This document shows positions 1 through 9,083 of a DNA stretch of 64,000 bases, one piece after another. The position numbers and the translations under genes are program-made. This DNA is from Streptomyces caatingaensis (GTDB taxonomy: Bacteria; Actinomycetota; Actinomycetes; Streptomycetales; Streptomycetaceae). Under the pieces are notes generated by a model. It searched no databases, was not told the DNA's origin, and was given only the letters and a program-made list of their open reading frames with translations. The first letter of the stretch is position 1. Each line of letters starts with the position of its first letter. The stretch covers positions 62,001-126,000 of the forward strand of contig NZ_LFXA01000008.1 in assembly GCF_001187435.1 (NCBI RefSeq), given 5' to 3'.

Positions 1-255
1 GATGTAGTTCGCCTGGACCTTGCTGCTGCCCTTGACCTTCTCGCCGGGCTTGAGCTCGATCTTGATCTTGTTCTCGTCGCCCGTCGTCAGCTCGGCCGAC
101 TTCACCTTGTGGTCGCGGATCGCCGCGACGACCTGAGAGGTGTCCACCGACTTGTAGCCGCCGGACGAGCCGACGACCTGCATCAACACGACCACGGCGA
201 GGACGGCCAGCACGATCCACATGACCGGCCCACGGAAGTAGCGCTTCACGTCCAT
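1..255 (-). CDS. ftsH: ATP-dependent zinc metalloprotease FtsH, N-terminal part
   Basis: This is the first 85 residues of a membrane-anchored AAA protease; the rest lies beyond the left edge. The protein begins MDVKRYFRGPVMWIVL, giving a short basic cytoplasmic start followed by one transmembrane helix (about residues 10-28) and the start of the extracytoplasmic FtsH_ext domain (VDTSQVVAAI, TTGDENKIKI). The ATPase and HExxH regions are not in the window. FtsH degrades unstable and misassembled membrane proteins. The identification rests on the N-terminal pattern typical of Streptomyces FtsH and on the position beside hpt and tilS, which is a conserved order. Confidence 0.88.
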   Translation of the reverse strand, partial: MDVKRYFRGPVMWIVLAVLAVVVLMQVVGSSGGYKSVDTSQVVAAIRDHKVKSAELTTGDENKIKIELKPGEKVKGSSKVQANYI

Positions 256-406
256 CCATACGGGGCGCAAGCGCCCCGTCCCTCCTGCCACAGTGAGGCA
301 CGGTGCCCCCTGGACGGGGGTGCCTGTGCGTACGGTGTTCTGCTCGACCTTGCAGTACGTGACTCAGAACTGCTTGAAAAGACTGACCTTCGGACGGTAC
401 CCCAGC

Positions 407-437
407 ATTGTCACCCGACGACGCCGCAGACGGTCAA
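407..437 (-). promoter_or_regulatory. possible ftsH promoter
   Basis: On the minus strand upstream of ftsH there is a TTGACC hexamer (437-432) and a GACAAT hexamer (412-407). They are separated by 19 bases, slightly longer than the preferred 17-18. It is placed in the only AT-richer part of the hpt-ftsH gap. The assignment is tentative. Confidence 0.28.
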
Positions 438-536
438 CAAATCCGTCTTCCCCTCCTCCAACGGCGGAAAACCGTGCGGGGTTCCCGGCGGCCTCGATGA
501 CCGGTGTGGGGACCGTCCCCCCAGGTCAGGGGAGTC

Positions 537-1091
537 TCAGCCGCCGTAGACGTGCGGCGCGAGGGTGCCCACGAAGGGCAGGTTGCGGTACTTCTCCGCG
601 AAGTCGAGACCGTACCCCACGACGAACTCGTTCGGGATGTCGAAGCCGACCCACTTCACGTCGATGGCCACCTTGGCCGCCTCCGGCTTGCGCAGCAGGG
701 TGACGACGTTGAGCGACGCCGGCTCGCGGGAGCCGAGGTTCGACAGCAGCCAGGAGAGCGTCAGGCCGGAGTCGATGATGTCCTCGACGATCAGGACGTG
801 CTTGCCCTTGATGTCGGTGTCGAGGTCCTTCAGGATGCGGACCACGCCGGAGGACTGGGTGCCCGCGCCGTAGGAGGACACGGCCATCCAGTCCATGGTG
901 ACGGGGTTGGACAGCGCGCGCGCCAGGTCCGCCATCACCATCACGGCGCCCTTGAGGACGCCGACGATGAGCAGGTCCTTGCCCGCGTACTCCGCGTCGA
1001 TCTTCGCGGCCAGCTCGGCCAGCTTCGCGTCGATCTCTTCCTTGGTGATGAGCACCGACTTGAGGTCGGTGCCCATGTCCTTGTCGTCCAC
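537..1091 (-). CDS. hpt: hypoxanthine phosphoribosyltransferase
   Basis: The enzyme converts hypoxanthine or guanine with PRPP to IMP or GMP in purine salvage. The 184-residue protein carries the PRPP-binding loop VEDIIDSG (about residues 102-109), the LKGAVMV segment near the N-terminus and the C-terminal [13 protein letters not shown] region of bacterial Hpt. I chose the GTG at 1091 because a GAGAG ribosome site lies about 8 bases upstream; an ATG five codons later (1076) is an alternative, and the longer open frame to 1226 is unlikely to be translated. It lies between tilS and ftsH on the same strand, the usual actinobacterial order tilS-hpt-ftsH, so co-transcription is likely. Confidence 0.95.
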   Translation of the reverse strand: MDDKDMGTDLKSVLITKEEIDAKLAELAAKIDAEYAGKDLLIVGVLKGAVMVMADLARALSNPVTMDWMAVSSYGAGTQSSGVVRILKDLDTDIKGKHVLIVEDIIDSGLTLSWLLSNLGSREPASLNVVTLLRKPEAAKVAIDVKWVGFDIPNEFVVGYGLDFAEKYRNLPFVGTLAPHVYGG

Positions 1092-1194
1092 CCGCGCCAC
1101 TCTCGTTCGATGGAGGATCGTCCGGCCTCCGGGCTTCCTGCCGCCCGGTCCGGACCGGCCGGGCCCGGACCGTGATCGTTCACGGCCGTTCGAA

Positions 1195-2223
1195 TCAGCC
1201 CTGCCGGAGGACCAGTCTGCCACCATGCCGCCGGACCGCGACGCGCCCGGGGAGGTTGATGGCCCGCTGCCCCCGCCAGCCGGTGATCAGCCGGTCGACC
1301 TCCTCGATGTGCCGGGCGAAGAGCGAACCGGCCGGGGAACCGGCCTCGATGGCCGCGCGGCGCAGCACCCGGCGGCGCACCGCGGCGGGCAGCGCGTAGA
1401 GCTTGGCGACCTCCAGGGCGCCGCTGTCGTCCCGGACGGACGGCTCGACGGCCACGGCCCAGGAGTCGAGGGCGTCGGCGTCGTCGCGGGAGAGCTGGGC
1501 GGTGCGGGCCAGCGCCTCGACGACGCCCTTGCCCAGGGCCTTCTCCAGGACGGGCAGGGCCTCGTGGCGGACGCGGGAGCGGGTGTAGGCGGGGTCGGCG
1601 TTGTGCGGGTCGTCCCAGACGGGCAGCGACTGGACCATGCAGGCCTTGCGGGCGGTCTGCCGGTCGAGCCCCAGGAACGGCCTGCGGTAGCGGCCGCCGA
1701 CGCCGGAGGCGACGGCCATGCCGGACAGGGAACGGGTGCCGGAGCCGCGGGCCAGCCCGAGGAGCACCGTCTCGGCCTGGTCGTCGCGGGTGTGCCCGAG
1801 GAGGACGGCGGCGGCGCCGAGCCGCTCGGCGGCCTCGTCGAGGGCGGCGTAGCGGGCGTCGCGGGCGGCGGCCTCGGGACCGCCCTCCCGGCCGACGGTC
1901 ACCTGGAGCGCCTCGACGGGGTCGAGCCCGAGGGCGCGGAGGCGGACCGCCACTTCGGCGGCGCGGAGGTCGGAGCCCTCCTGGAGGCCGTGGTCGACGG
2001 TGACGCCGCCGGCGCGGACGCCGAGGCGGGGGGCCTCGAAGGCGAGGGCGGAGGCGAGCGCCATGGAGTCGGCGCCGCCGGAACAGGCGGCCAGCACGAG
2101 CGGCGAGCGGGGGCCGCCGTGGGAGCCGGCGGAGGGGTCGGCGGGGGGAGCGGGGGTGAGGACGTCGTGGAGTACGCGGCGGACCGCCAGGCGTATCGCG
2201 GCGACCGCGGGGTGTGGACCCAT
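1195..2223 (-). CDS. tilS: tRNA(Ile)-lysidine synthetase
   Basis: TilS attaches lysine to cytidine 34 of the CAU-anticodon tRNA-Ile, changing it to read AUA. The 342-residue protein has the N-type ATP pyrophosphatase loop SGGADS at residues 48-53 and the VDHGLQ and [10 protein letters not shown] segments typical of the family. The start [14 protein letters not shown] is the usual one for Streptomyces; the frame stays open further upstream but without support. It is the first gene of the tilS-hpt-ftsH group. Confidence 0.93.
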   Translation of the reverse strand: MGPHPAVAAIRLAVRRVLHDVLTPAPPADPSAGSHGGPRSPLVLAACSGGADSMALASALAFEAPRLGVRAGGVTVDHGLQEGSDLRAAEVAVRLRALGLDPVEALQVTVGREGGPEAAARDARYAALDEAAERLGAAAVLLGHTRDDQAETVLLGLARGSGTRSLSGMAVASGVGGRYRRPFLGLDRQTARKACMVQSLPVWDDPHNADPAYTRSRVRHEALPVLEKALGKGVVEALARTAQLSRDDADALDSWAVAVEPSVRDDSGALEVAKLYALPAAVRRRVLRRAAIEAGSPAGSLFARHIEEVDRLITGWRGQRAINLPGRVAVRRHGGRLVLRQG

Positions 2224-2420
2224 GTCCGAGTGTCCAATCGTTCCAGCGAGGAGCCAACGGGAAGGGGGGTGCGGGGACGTGCGGACCGCCCCCGTCACGC
2301 TGTGTGCGTAGATGGTGACAGAGACGAGCCTTTACCCGAGCATCGCACGCCCACCCCTGGCACACGGTCCCTCGGACGGGTGATTACGGGAGCGTTCATC
2401 CGTCACGGGGCGCTGCGGGG

Positions 2421-3551
2421 TCACCCGTCGGAGCGACCGTGCACCCGGGCGACCCAGTCCGCGGGTTTGGCGATCTCGGTCTTCGTCGGGAGGGTGTTCG
2501 GCGAGGTCCAGACCCTATTGAAGCCCTCCATGCCGACCTCGTCGACAACAGCGCGCACGAACCGTTCACCGTCACGGTACTGCCGCAGCTTGGCGTCGAG
2601 ACCCAGCAGTTTCCGCAGCGCCGCGTCCAGCCGGCCCGCGCCGGTGGCCCGCCGCTGCTGGAACTTCTCGCGGATCTCGGCGACCGTCGGGACGACCCGC
2701 GGGCCCACGCCGTCCATCACGTAGTCGGCGTGGCCCTCCAGGAGGGACATCACGGCCGTCAGCCGGCCGAGGATCTCCCGCTGGGCCGGGGTCTGGACGA
2801 GGTCGACGATGCTGCGGCCGCCGCGCTCCTCCTCGTCCTCCGGCGGCCGGCCGCCGGCCAGCGTCTGCAGCGCCTCCCGCAGCCGCTCCAGCAGGGTGGC
2901 CGGGTCGACCTCGGTCTCGGCGAGGAACGTCCGGACCTCGCCCTCGATGTGGTCGCGCAGCCAGGGGACGGCGGTGAACTGCGTGCGGTGCGTCTCCTCG
3001 TGCAGGCACACCCACAGCCGGAAGTCGTGCGGGGCGACGTCGAGTTCGCGCTCGACGTGGACGATGTTCGGGGCCACCAGCAGGAGCCGGCCGCCGCCCT
3101 CGGCGCCGGGCAGCTCCCGGGTGGGCGGGGCGAAGGTCTCGTACTGGCCCAGTACCCGGGACGCCAGGAACGACAGCAGCATCCCCAGCTCCACGCCGGT
3201 CACCTTGCCGCCGACCGCGCCCAGCACGGCGCCGCCGGGCAGGTTGCCGCGGCGGTCCTGCATCTTCTCCAGCAGCGGGCCGAGCACGGCACGGAACCCG
3301 GCGACGTTCGCCCTGATCCAGCCGGCGCGGTCCACGACGAGGACCGGGGTGTCGCCGGCGGGGCCGCCCGGCGGGGACATCCTGGTGAAGGACCTGACGT
3401 GCTCCTCGGACGCCCTGGCGTGCCGTCGCAGTTCGGCGACGACGTCGCGGGCCTCGTCGCGGCCGACCTCCGGGCCCGGCCGCACGAGCCGCGTCGCCGT
3501 CGCCACCGCGAGCTTCCAGTCGACCATCTCCGCACCACCGATGCTCGTCAT
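2421..3551 (-). CDS. zinc-dependent metalloprotease, DUF2342 family
   Basis: This 376-residue protein belongs to the actinobacterial DUF2342 (coenzyme-F420-biosynthesis-associated, putative hydrolase) family. It contains the zinc-binding motif HEETH at residues 184-188 and a downstream EGHADYVMD segment that probably supplies the third ligand. No signal peptide is seen, so it is probably cytoplasmic. Its substrate is unknown. The gene sits between dacB and tilS on the same strand, a position it keeps in related genomes as I recall. A second ATG eight codons in (MVDWKLAV) is an alternative start. Confidence 0.85.
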   Translation of the reverse strand: MTSIGGAEMVDWKLAVATATRLVRPGPEVGRDEARDVVAELRRHARASEEHVRSFTRMSPPGGPAGDTPVLVVDRAGWIRANVAGFRAVLGPLLEKMQDRRGNLPGGAVLGAVGGKVTGVELGMLLSFLASRVLGQYETFAPPTRELPGAEGGGRLLLVAPNIVHVERELDVAPHDFRLWVCLHEETHRTQFTAVPWLRDHIEGEVRTFLAETEVDPATLLERLREALQTLAGGRPPEDEEERGGRSIVDLVQTPAQREILGRLTAVMSLLEGHADYVMDGVGPRVVPTVAEIREKFQQRRATGAGRLDAALRKLLGLDAKLRQYRDGERFVRAVVDEVGMEGFNRVWTSPNTLPTKTEIAKPADWVARVHGRSDG

Positions 3552-3650
3552 GGCTTCACGGTACGTGCTGCGGGGGCGGTGGCACAGGCGTGGGTTTCCG
3601 GCCCCGGTCCCTCCCTCCCACGGTTTCGGCGGGCCGCCGCGCGGGGCGGC

Positions 3651-5090
3651 TCACCGCACCGAGGCGACCCCGGCCGCCAGCCGGTCCAGCGCCCGCTGCG
3701 CCGCCTCCGGATCCGCCGTCCCGTCCGCCATGAACGCGAAGGCGAGCAGCCGCCCGCCGGCGGCGACGACCGTGCCCGCGAGCGTGTTGACCCCCGTCAG
3801 CGTGCCCGTCTTGGCCCGCACCAGCCCCCGTCCCTCCGCGGCGTCCGCGTAGCGCCCCCGCAGCGTCCCGCTGAACCCGGCCACCGGCAGCCCGGTGACG
3901 ACCGGACGGAGTTCGGGGGCGCGGGCGGAGGAGGCGAGCGAGAGGAGGCGGGCCAGCAGGTCGGCGGAGACGCGGTCGGAGCGGTCGAGGCCGCTGCCGT
4001 CGGCGATCCGCACGCCGTCGGCCGGGAGGCCGAGCCGGGCCAGCCGAGCGGCCACCGCCCGCGCCGCGCCGTCGAAGCCCGCGGGCCGCCCGTCGGCCAG
4101 GGCGGTCTGCCGGGCGAGCGCCTCGGCGATGTCGTTGTCGCTGTTGGTCAGCGCCCGCTCGACCAGCTCGGACAGGGGCGCGGACGAGACGGCCGCGAGC
4201 CGGCGCGCCGAGGCCGGCGCACGCCCCTCCACCGGCTCGCCGTCCACCCGTACGCCCCGCTCCCCCAGCAGCCCCGCGAAGGCCCGGGCCGCGTCCCCGG
4301 CCGGATCGGCGGACCGCGGCGCGGGCCCGTGGTCGGAGTCGTCGAGGCGCCCCTCGTCGACCATCAGGGGGGTGACGGGCGCGAGGTTGTCGTTGGGCCC
4401 GATCGGGTGCTGTACGGGCCCGGCGTACCGCGAGACGTCGTACGTCAGCCGCGTGCGGGCCGTGCCGCGCGCGGCGAGCGCCCGCACGGTCGCGTCGGCC
4501 AGCGCGGGCAGGCTGGCGAAGCGTTCGCCGGACGCCGCCGGACGCGCGGTGAGCGTCGGGTCGCCCCCGCCGACGAGCACGATCCCGTCGTCCGTGAGCA
4601 GCACCGAGGTCTCGATCCGGTGGTCTCCGCCGAGCGCGGCCAGCGCCGCCGCGGAGGTGGCGAGCTTGATCGTCGAGGCCGGGGTGAGGGCCGCGCCCTC
4701 GTCGGCGCCGAACAGCCGCTCGCCCCGGGCGGCGTCCACGACGGACGCGGAGACGTGCGGGCCCAGCGCGGGGTCCTTGAGCAGCGGCTCCAGCGCCTCG
4801 GCCACCGCGTCCGCGGTGGGCGCGCGGCCGCCGGTCACGGGCCCGGCGAGCACCGGCCCCGCCGGGGGCCGCGCCGGGGCGGTCCGGGCGGAATGCGCCC
4901 GGTCGGCGGCTGCGGCCCGGACGCGTTCGGCCTTACGCTGTCCGCCGTCCCAGGGGCCGGCGGCGGACACCGCGCCCGCGGCGACGACCAGGCCCGCCAC
5001 GGCCGAGACCGCCACGAACCGGGCGGTCCGGCGCCGCGTCAACGGCACCTCGCGCCACCGCACGGTCTGCCACCGTCCGCCAGCGGGCAT
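3651..5090 (-). CDS. dacB: D-alanyl-D-alanine carboxypeptidase/endopeptidase (PBP4 type, peptidase S13)
   Basis: The protein trims or cleaves peptidoglycan cross-bridges outside the membrane. Within 479 residues it shows the three penicillin-binding motifs in order: STIK (Ser139/Lys142), SDN (from 317) and KTG (from 427). An N-terminal hydrophobic segment ([13 protein letters not shown]) looks like a signal peptide or anchor. The start at 5090 is favoured because an AAAGGGG site lies about 10 bases upstream; the open frame extends 15 codons further. It is divergent from ppa, with about 85 bases between them holding both sets of signals. Confidence 0.93.
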   Translation of the reverse strand: MPAGGRWQTVRWREVPLTRRRTARFVAVSAVAGLVVAAGAVSAAGPWDGGQRKAERVRAAAADRAHSARTAPARPPAGPVLAGPVTGGRAPTADAVAEALEPLLKDPALGPHVSASVVDAARGERLFGADEGAALTPASTIKLATSAAALAALGGDHRIETSVLLTDDGIVLVGGGDPTLTARPAASGERFASLPALADATVRALAARGTARTRLTYDVSRYAGPVQHPIGPNDNLAPVTPLMVDEGRLDDSDHGPAPRSADPAGDAARAFAGLLGERGVRVDGEPVEGRAPASARRLAAVSSAPLSELVERALTNSDNDIAEALARQTALADGRPAGFDGAARAVAARLARLGLPADGVRIADGSGLDRSDRVSADLLARLLSLASSARAPELRPVVTGLPVAGFSGTLRGRYADAAEGRGLVRAKTGTLTGVNTLAGTVVAAGGRLLAFAFMADGTADPEAAQRALDRLAAGVASVR

Positions 5091-5176
5091 TACGGACCAG
5101 CCCCTTTCGCCACCACACACCTGCGTGGGGGACACTTAATCACCAGACGTATGTGTTGATCATGAAGGAGCCACTC

Positions 5177-5674
5177 GTGGAGTTCGACGTCACCATCGAG
5201 ATTCCGAAGGGTTCGCGGAACAAGTACGAGGTGGACCACGAGACCGGTCGCATCCGTCTGGACCGCCGTCTCTTCACCTCCACCAGCTACCCCGCCGACT
5301 ACGGCTTCGTCGAGAACACCCTCGGCGAGGACGGCGACCCGCTGGACGCGCTCGTCATCCTGGACGAGCCCACCTTCCCGGGCTGCCTCATCAAGTGCCG
5401 CGCCGTCGGCATGTTCCGCATGACCGACGAAGCGGGCGGCGACGACAAGCTGCTCTGCGTCCCGGCCAACGACCCGCGCGTCGAGCACCTGCGCGACATC
5501 CACCACGTGTCGGAGTTCGACCGCCTGGAGATCCAGCACTTCTTCGAGGTCTACAAGGACCTGGAGCCGGGCAAGTCCGTCGAGGGCGCCGAGTGGGTCG
5601 GCCGCGCCGAGGCCGAGGCCGAGATCGAGGCCTCGTACAAGCGCCTCGAGGCCGCGGGCGGCTCGCACCACTGA
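5177..5674 (+). CDS. ppa: inorganic pyrophosphatase (soluble, family I)
   Basis: This enzyme hydrolyses pyrophosphate released by biosynthetic reactions. The 165-residue protein has the metal-binding signature EDGDPLD at residues 51-57 and the YPADYGFV segment just before it. The GTG at 5177 is chosen because a GAAGGAG site ends six bases before it; this gives the family start [12 protein letters not shown]. ATGs upstream (5153, 5162) would add residues absent from the family. The window also encodes the membrane proton-pumping pyrophosphatase HppA. Confidence 0.96.
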   Translation: MEFDVTIEIPKGSRNKYEVDHETGRIRLDRRLFTSTSYPADYGFVENTLGEDGDPLDALVILDEPTFPGCLIKCRAVGMFRMTDEAGGDDKLLCVPANDPRVEHLRDIHHVSEFDRLEIQHFFEVYKDLEPGKSVEGAEWVGRAEAEAEIEASYKRLEAAGGSHH

Positions 5675-5700
5675 GCCCGGTGACCCGCTGAGCGGGCGGG

Positions 5701-5724
5701 CGCGCGGAAGCTAGAAGCCGCGCG
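5701..5724. terminator. hairpin between convergent ppa and the ThrE gene
   Basis: A perfect 7-base stem (CGCGCGG at 5701-5707 and CCGCGCG at 5718-5724) with a 10-base loop lies at the meeting point of two convergent genes and overlaps the stop codon of the ThrE-type gene. No T-run follows, as is common in Streptomyces. Confidence 0.35.
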
Positions 5725-7378
5725 TCCGCTTCGCCGCGCGCCGGGCCAGTCCGCCCGGCGCGCCCAGGAACATCCGTGCCGCCTCGGACCCGAGGTTGAC
5801 GCCGATCGCGATGGCCAGCGCCAGGGTCGCCGCCCTGGTGAGGCTGGCCATCCCGGTGTTCATCTCGTTCTTGGCGAAGTTCAGCAGCGCGAAGTAGACC
5901 GCGCTGCCGGGCAGCAGCGGCCCGATCGCCGCCGTCACGTACGGCAGCGCCGACGTGTACTGATAGCGCGAGAGCAGCTGGCCGAAGAGGCCGACGAGCC
6001 CGGCCGCGATGGCCGTGGCGGGCACCGGGTCGAGCCCCCCGGTGTCGGCGAGCGCCCCGTAGACCACCCACGCGACCCCGCCGTTGAGCGTCGCGAACAG
6101 CACGGTGTGACGTTCCTGCTGGAGCAGCACGGCGAAGGCGAAGGCCAGCAGCATGGCCGCCGCGATCTGCACCACCGGCCGCTCCACGCGGTGCAGCGCC
6201 GCCTCCGGGTTGAGCGTGGCCCCGCCGACCCGTACGCCGCCGTACAGCACGATCAGCACGCCGCTGACGATGCCGACGATCAGGTAGCCGACCTCCAGCA
6301 GACGGGCCGAGGCGGTGATGTAGAAGCCGGTCAGGCCGTCCTGCACGCCCGCGACCAGGGCCCGTCCGGGGATCAGGGCGAACAGCCCACCGGTGATCAC
6401 CGCGGACGCCTGGACGTGCACCACGTCGCTCATGGCGCTGAGCGCCACCCCGATCGCGGCCGACGGCATCGCCGCCACCACGAACTGGTAGAACTCCGGC
6501 AGTCCGCGCCCCGACGCCAGCCACGCCAGCCGGTCGCCGAGCATCGCGCCGGCCGCGGCCGCCAGGAAGACCACGGCCCCGCCGCCGACCAGCATGCTCG
6601 CCGCGCCCGCGAGCAGCCCGGCGGCCAGGGTCAGCGCCCAGCCCGGATACGGGTGCCGGTTGCGGCGGATCTCCGCGAGCCGGCGGTAGGCCTCCTCCAG
6701 GGTCAGGCCCTGCGAGGTGATGTCGTGGACGAGCCGGAAGACGGCCGAGAGCCGGGTGTAGTCGGTGCCGCGGCGGCGCACGGTACGGCTGGCGGTGACC
6801 GGGTCGTCCACGAGGGACGGCTGGTAGCTGACCGACAGCAGGGTGAACGTGACGTTCGGCTCGCAGCGCCCCAGCCCGTAGGCGTGCGCGACGCCGTACA
6901 TCGCCGCCTCGACGTCCTCGGCGCCCTCGCCGCCCGCGAGCAGCAGCTCGCCGATGCGCAGGACGAGGTCGAGGACGCGCGGGACGGCCGGGCCCGCCTC
7001 CTCGCCCTTGGCCGGACGCTCCGGCACCGGCCGCTCGCCGACCGGCATCCGCACCATCGTGCGCATCCGGTCCTGCCAGGGCGCGTCCTTGAGCAGGCTG
7101 ACCTTGGGGACGCCGAACGGCGGGGTGAGCTCCGAGAAGGCGATGCCCTGGGTCGTCGAGCCGGACGGCGGGGTGAAGGCCGAGCCCTCCGGCCGCCGGT
7201 CCTCGGGCCCGGCGACCCCCTCGGGCACGGCGAACTCCGAGGTGGGATGGTCGTCCTCGGGCGCGGGCGGGAGCGGTACGCCGAGGGGTGGCGTGAACGC
7301 GCTGCGCGCCTCGTCGCTCTGCGGTTTGCGGTCCTCACCGGGCTCCGACGGGCCGCCGTCCCGCTGCCGATCACCCAC
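5711..7378 (-). CDS. threonine/serine exporter family (ThrE) membrane protein
   Basis: The 555-residue protein joins a long charged, proline-rich cytoplasmic N-terminus (about 1-140) to a ThrE/DUF1212 domain and a second ThrE_2/DUF3815 domain. The segments GEGAEDVEAAM and TYSQPSLVDD-like SYQPSLVDD fit the family. About ten hydrophobic segments fill the C-terminal 350 residues. Relatives export threonine and serine from the cell. The GTG at 7378 has GGAGAG about 6-9 bases upstream. The N-terminus contains repeated SAFTPP and LTPPFGVP phrases, probably disordered. It ends convergently with ppa. Confidence 0.85.
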   Translation of the reverse strand: MGDRQRDGGPSEPGEDRKPQSDEARSAFTPPLGVPLPPAPEDDHPTSEFAVPEGVAGPEDRRPEGSAFTPPSGSTTQGIAFSELTPPFGVPKVSLLKDAPWQDRMRTMVRMPVGERPVPERPAKGEEAGPAVPRVLDLVLRIGELLLAGGEGAEDVEAAMYGVAHAYGLGRCEPNVTFTLLSVSYQPSLVDDPVTASRTVRRRGTDYTRLSAVFRLVHDITSQGLTLEEAYRRLAEIRRNRHPYPGWALTLAAGLLAGAASMLVGGGAVVFLAAAAGAMLGDRLAWLASGRGLPEFYQFVVAAMPSAAIGVALSAMSDVVHVQASAVITGGLFALIPGRALVAGVQDGLTGFYITASARLLEVGYLIVGIVSGVLIVLYGGVRVGGATLNPEAALHRVERPVVQIAAAMLLAFAFAVLLQQERHTVLFATLNGGVAWVVYGALADTGGLDPVPATAIAAGLVGLFGQLLSRYQYTSALPYVTAAIGPLLPGSAVYFALLNFAKNEMNTGMASLTRAATLALAIAIGVNLGSEAARMFLGAPGGLARRAAKRTRGF

Positions 7379-7414
7379 TCCGCGCTCTCCTCCACGCTCC
7401 TGTGCAGGTCAACC

Positions 7415-7483
7415 ATGCCCGATCAGGAGTACGGGTGCCCAGTGGGGGCCGAGGGATGCGAGTGGACCGTGATCCGGAAGTGA
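7415..7483 (+). CDS. candidate 22-residue cysteine-containing microprotein
   Basis: A short frame reads MPDQEYGCPVGAEGCEWTVIRK. It has an AGGT-like ribosome site about 7 bases upstream and 17 of 20 third positions are G or C, which is unusual for a chance frame in a gap. The two cysteines in CPxGAEGC resemble half of a zinc knuckle. It lies in the gap between the ThrE gene and the DedA gene and runs opposite to both. I do not recognise it, and it could be chance or a remnant. Confidence 0.25.
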   Translation: MPDQEYGCPVGAEGCEWTVIRK

Positions 7484-7498
7484 CCTGCCGGAGCGGCC

Positions 7499-8323
7499 TC
7501 AGCGCCGCGCGTGCCGGCCGCGCTGCGGGCGCTGCTGCGGGGCCTGCGGCGCCGTCCCCGCCGGCTGCCCGTCGGGCTGCCGCAGCGGGTACGGCTGCAC
7601 GTCCTGGTAGTGCGGCGGGACCTCGTGGTACTCGCGCGGCGGCTGCGGCCCGCTGGGCACGCCGTCCGGAGTGCTCGCCGCCCCCTCCTTCCTCGCCTTC
7701 GAGCGGGCCCGCAGGAACTCGATCACGATCGGCACGACCGAGACGAGCACGATCGCCACGAGCATGGCCTCGATGTTCGTACGGACGAAGTCGACCTTGC
7801 CGAGCACGGCGCCCAGCAGCGTCACCCCGGCGCCCCAGAGGGTGCCGCCGACGATGTTGAAGATCAGGAAGGACCGGTAGTTCATCCGGCTCACGCCGGC
7901 GATGATCGGCGTGAAGGTGCGGATGATCGGTACGAACCGGGCCAGGACCAGCGACTTCGGCCCGTACTTCTCGAAGAACTCGTGGGCCTTCTCGACGTTC
8001 TCCTGCTTGAAGAGCCGGGAGTCCGGGCGCCGGAAGAGCGCCGGTCCGACCTTGCGCCCGAAGAGGTAGCCCGCCTGGTCGCCGAGGATCGCCGCGAGCA
8101 CGACGAGGAGGACGACCACCCACAGCGGGTAGTCGTCCAGCTTGCCCGTGGTCACCAGGAGGCCCGTGGTGAACAGCAGGGAGTCGCCCGGCAGGAAGAA
8201 CCCGATCAGCAGTCCCGACTCGGCGAAGACGATGGCCAGCACGCCGAGCAGGCCGAACTGGCCGATCAGGTAGTCCGCGTCCAGCCACTGCGGGCCGAGC
8301 GCGAGGTGGGTGACGGGGGTCAC
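7499..8323 (-). CDS. DedA family (VTT domain) membrane protein
   Basis: A 274-residue integral membrane protein with the DedA hallmarks: an early ESGLLIGFFLPGDSLL re-entrant segment (about 35-50), the GDQAGYLFGRKVG motif (about 81-93) and the FVPIIRTFTPIIAGVSRM segment (about 129-146). DedA proteins are thought to move lipid carriers such as undecaprenyl phosphate across the membrane and to support envelope homeostasis. The C-terminal 70 residues are proline- and glutamine-rich and ended by a basic RGRHARR tail, probably cytoplasmic and disordered. Confidence 0.9.
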   Translation of the reverse strand: MTPVTHLALGPQWLDADYLIGQFGLLGVLAIVFAESGLLIGFFLPGDSLLFTTGLLVTTGKLDDYPLWVVVLLVVLAAILGDQAGYLFGRKVGPALFRRPDSRLFKQENVEKAHEFFEKYGPKSLVLARFVPIIRTFTPIIAGVSRMNYRSFLIFNIVGGTLWGAGVTLLGAVLGKVDFVRTNIEAMLVAIVLVSVVPIVIEFLRARSKARKEGAASTPDGVPSGPQPPREYHEVPPHYQDVQPYPLRQPDGQPAGTAPQAPQQRPQRGRHARR

Positions 8324-8569
8324 GGGTGATCAGGCTCCTGGGTCGGGGGCGCAGGCTCGTGCGAGGCCCGGGCACAGGCGGGGAGAAGGGGACGTGCCTT
8401 CCCAAGCTATCAACGTCATCGCGGGGGCCCCTGGTTCCGCGGGCCGCGGGGGCCCTGGACCGGGGGCCGGGGACGCGCGGCGGGCAACCCCGTGTCCCGC
8501 CCGCGCGTCCCGGAGACCGAACGCAAGAATGCGGGAAAACCGAACGCGGAACGAACGAAGGCGGTCCTG

Positions 8570-8938
8570 ATGGGCATCGATGAGTGGGGCGGCGGACAGC
8601 ACGAGCAGTCCGACGTGCTCGTGGTCACGACGAACGACGTACCCGGGTACCGGGTCGAGCGCGTCATCGGCGAGGTCTTCGGCCTCACGGTGCGCTCCCG
8701 CCACGTCGGCAGCCAGATCGGCGCGGGGCTGAAGTCGCTGATCGGCGGCGAACTCAAGGGGCTGACGAAGACCCTCGTCCAGACCCGTAACCAGGCCATG
8801 GAGCGCCTGGTCGAGCAGGCGCGGGCGCGGGGCGCGAACGCGGTCCTGATGTTCCGCTTCGACGTCACGGAGGCGGCGGACGTCGGCACGGAGGTCTGCG
8901 CCTACGGCACGGCGGTGGTGATCGCGCCGCTGGCCTGA
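8570..8938 (+). CDS. YbjQ family protein (heavy-metal-binding-like)
   Basis: The 122-residue protein carries the YbjQ/UPF0145 pattern: VVTTNDVPGYRVERVIGEVFG near the start, a basic amphipathic middle (LKGLTKTLVQTRNQAMERL) and ARGANAVLMFRFD near the end. The family folds as a small pentameric or decameric beta-alpha protein of unclear function. The start at 8570 has GAAGG about 9 bases upstream; an upstream frame extension is not supported. It lies alone between the divergent DedA gene and gadB. Confidence 0.85.
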   Translation: MGIDEWGGGQHEQSDVLVVTTNDVPGYRVERVIGEVFGLTVRSRHVGSQIGAGLKSLIGGELKGLTKTLVQTRNQAMERLVEQARARGANAVLMFRFDVTEAADVGTEVCAYGTAVVIAPLA

Positions 8939-9083
8939 CGGCTGCCGGCGGGACGTTCGCCCCGGACCCACCGGGGGAGGTCCGGGGCGCGTCCCCCCGC
9001 GTGGCGCCGCCCGGCCCGTGGTACCCGTCCCCCATGCCACTCCACAAGGGATCGCACCCCCGCCCCCGGCCCCCGGCCACGCC

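Noticed and set aside
941..2365. 474-residue frame antisense/off-frame to tilS and hpt
   Set aside because: It is a shadow of tilS and hpt in another frame with Arg/Pro-rich composition.
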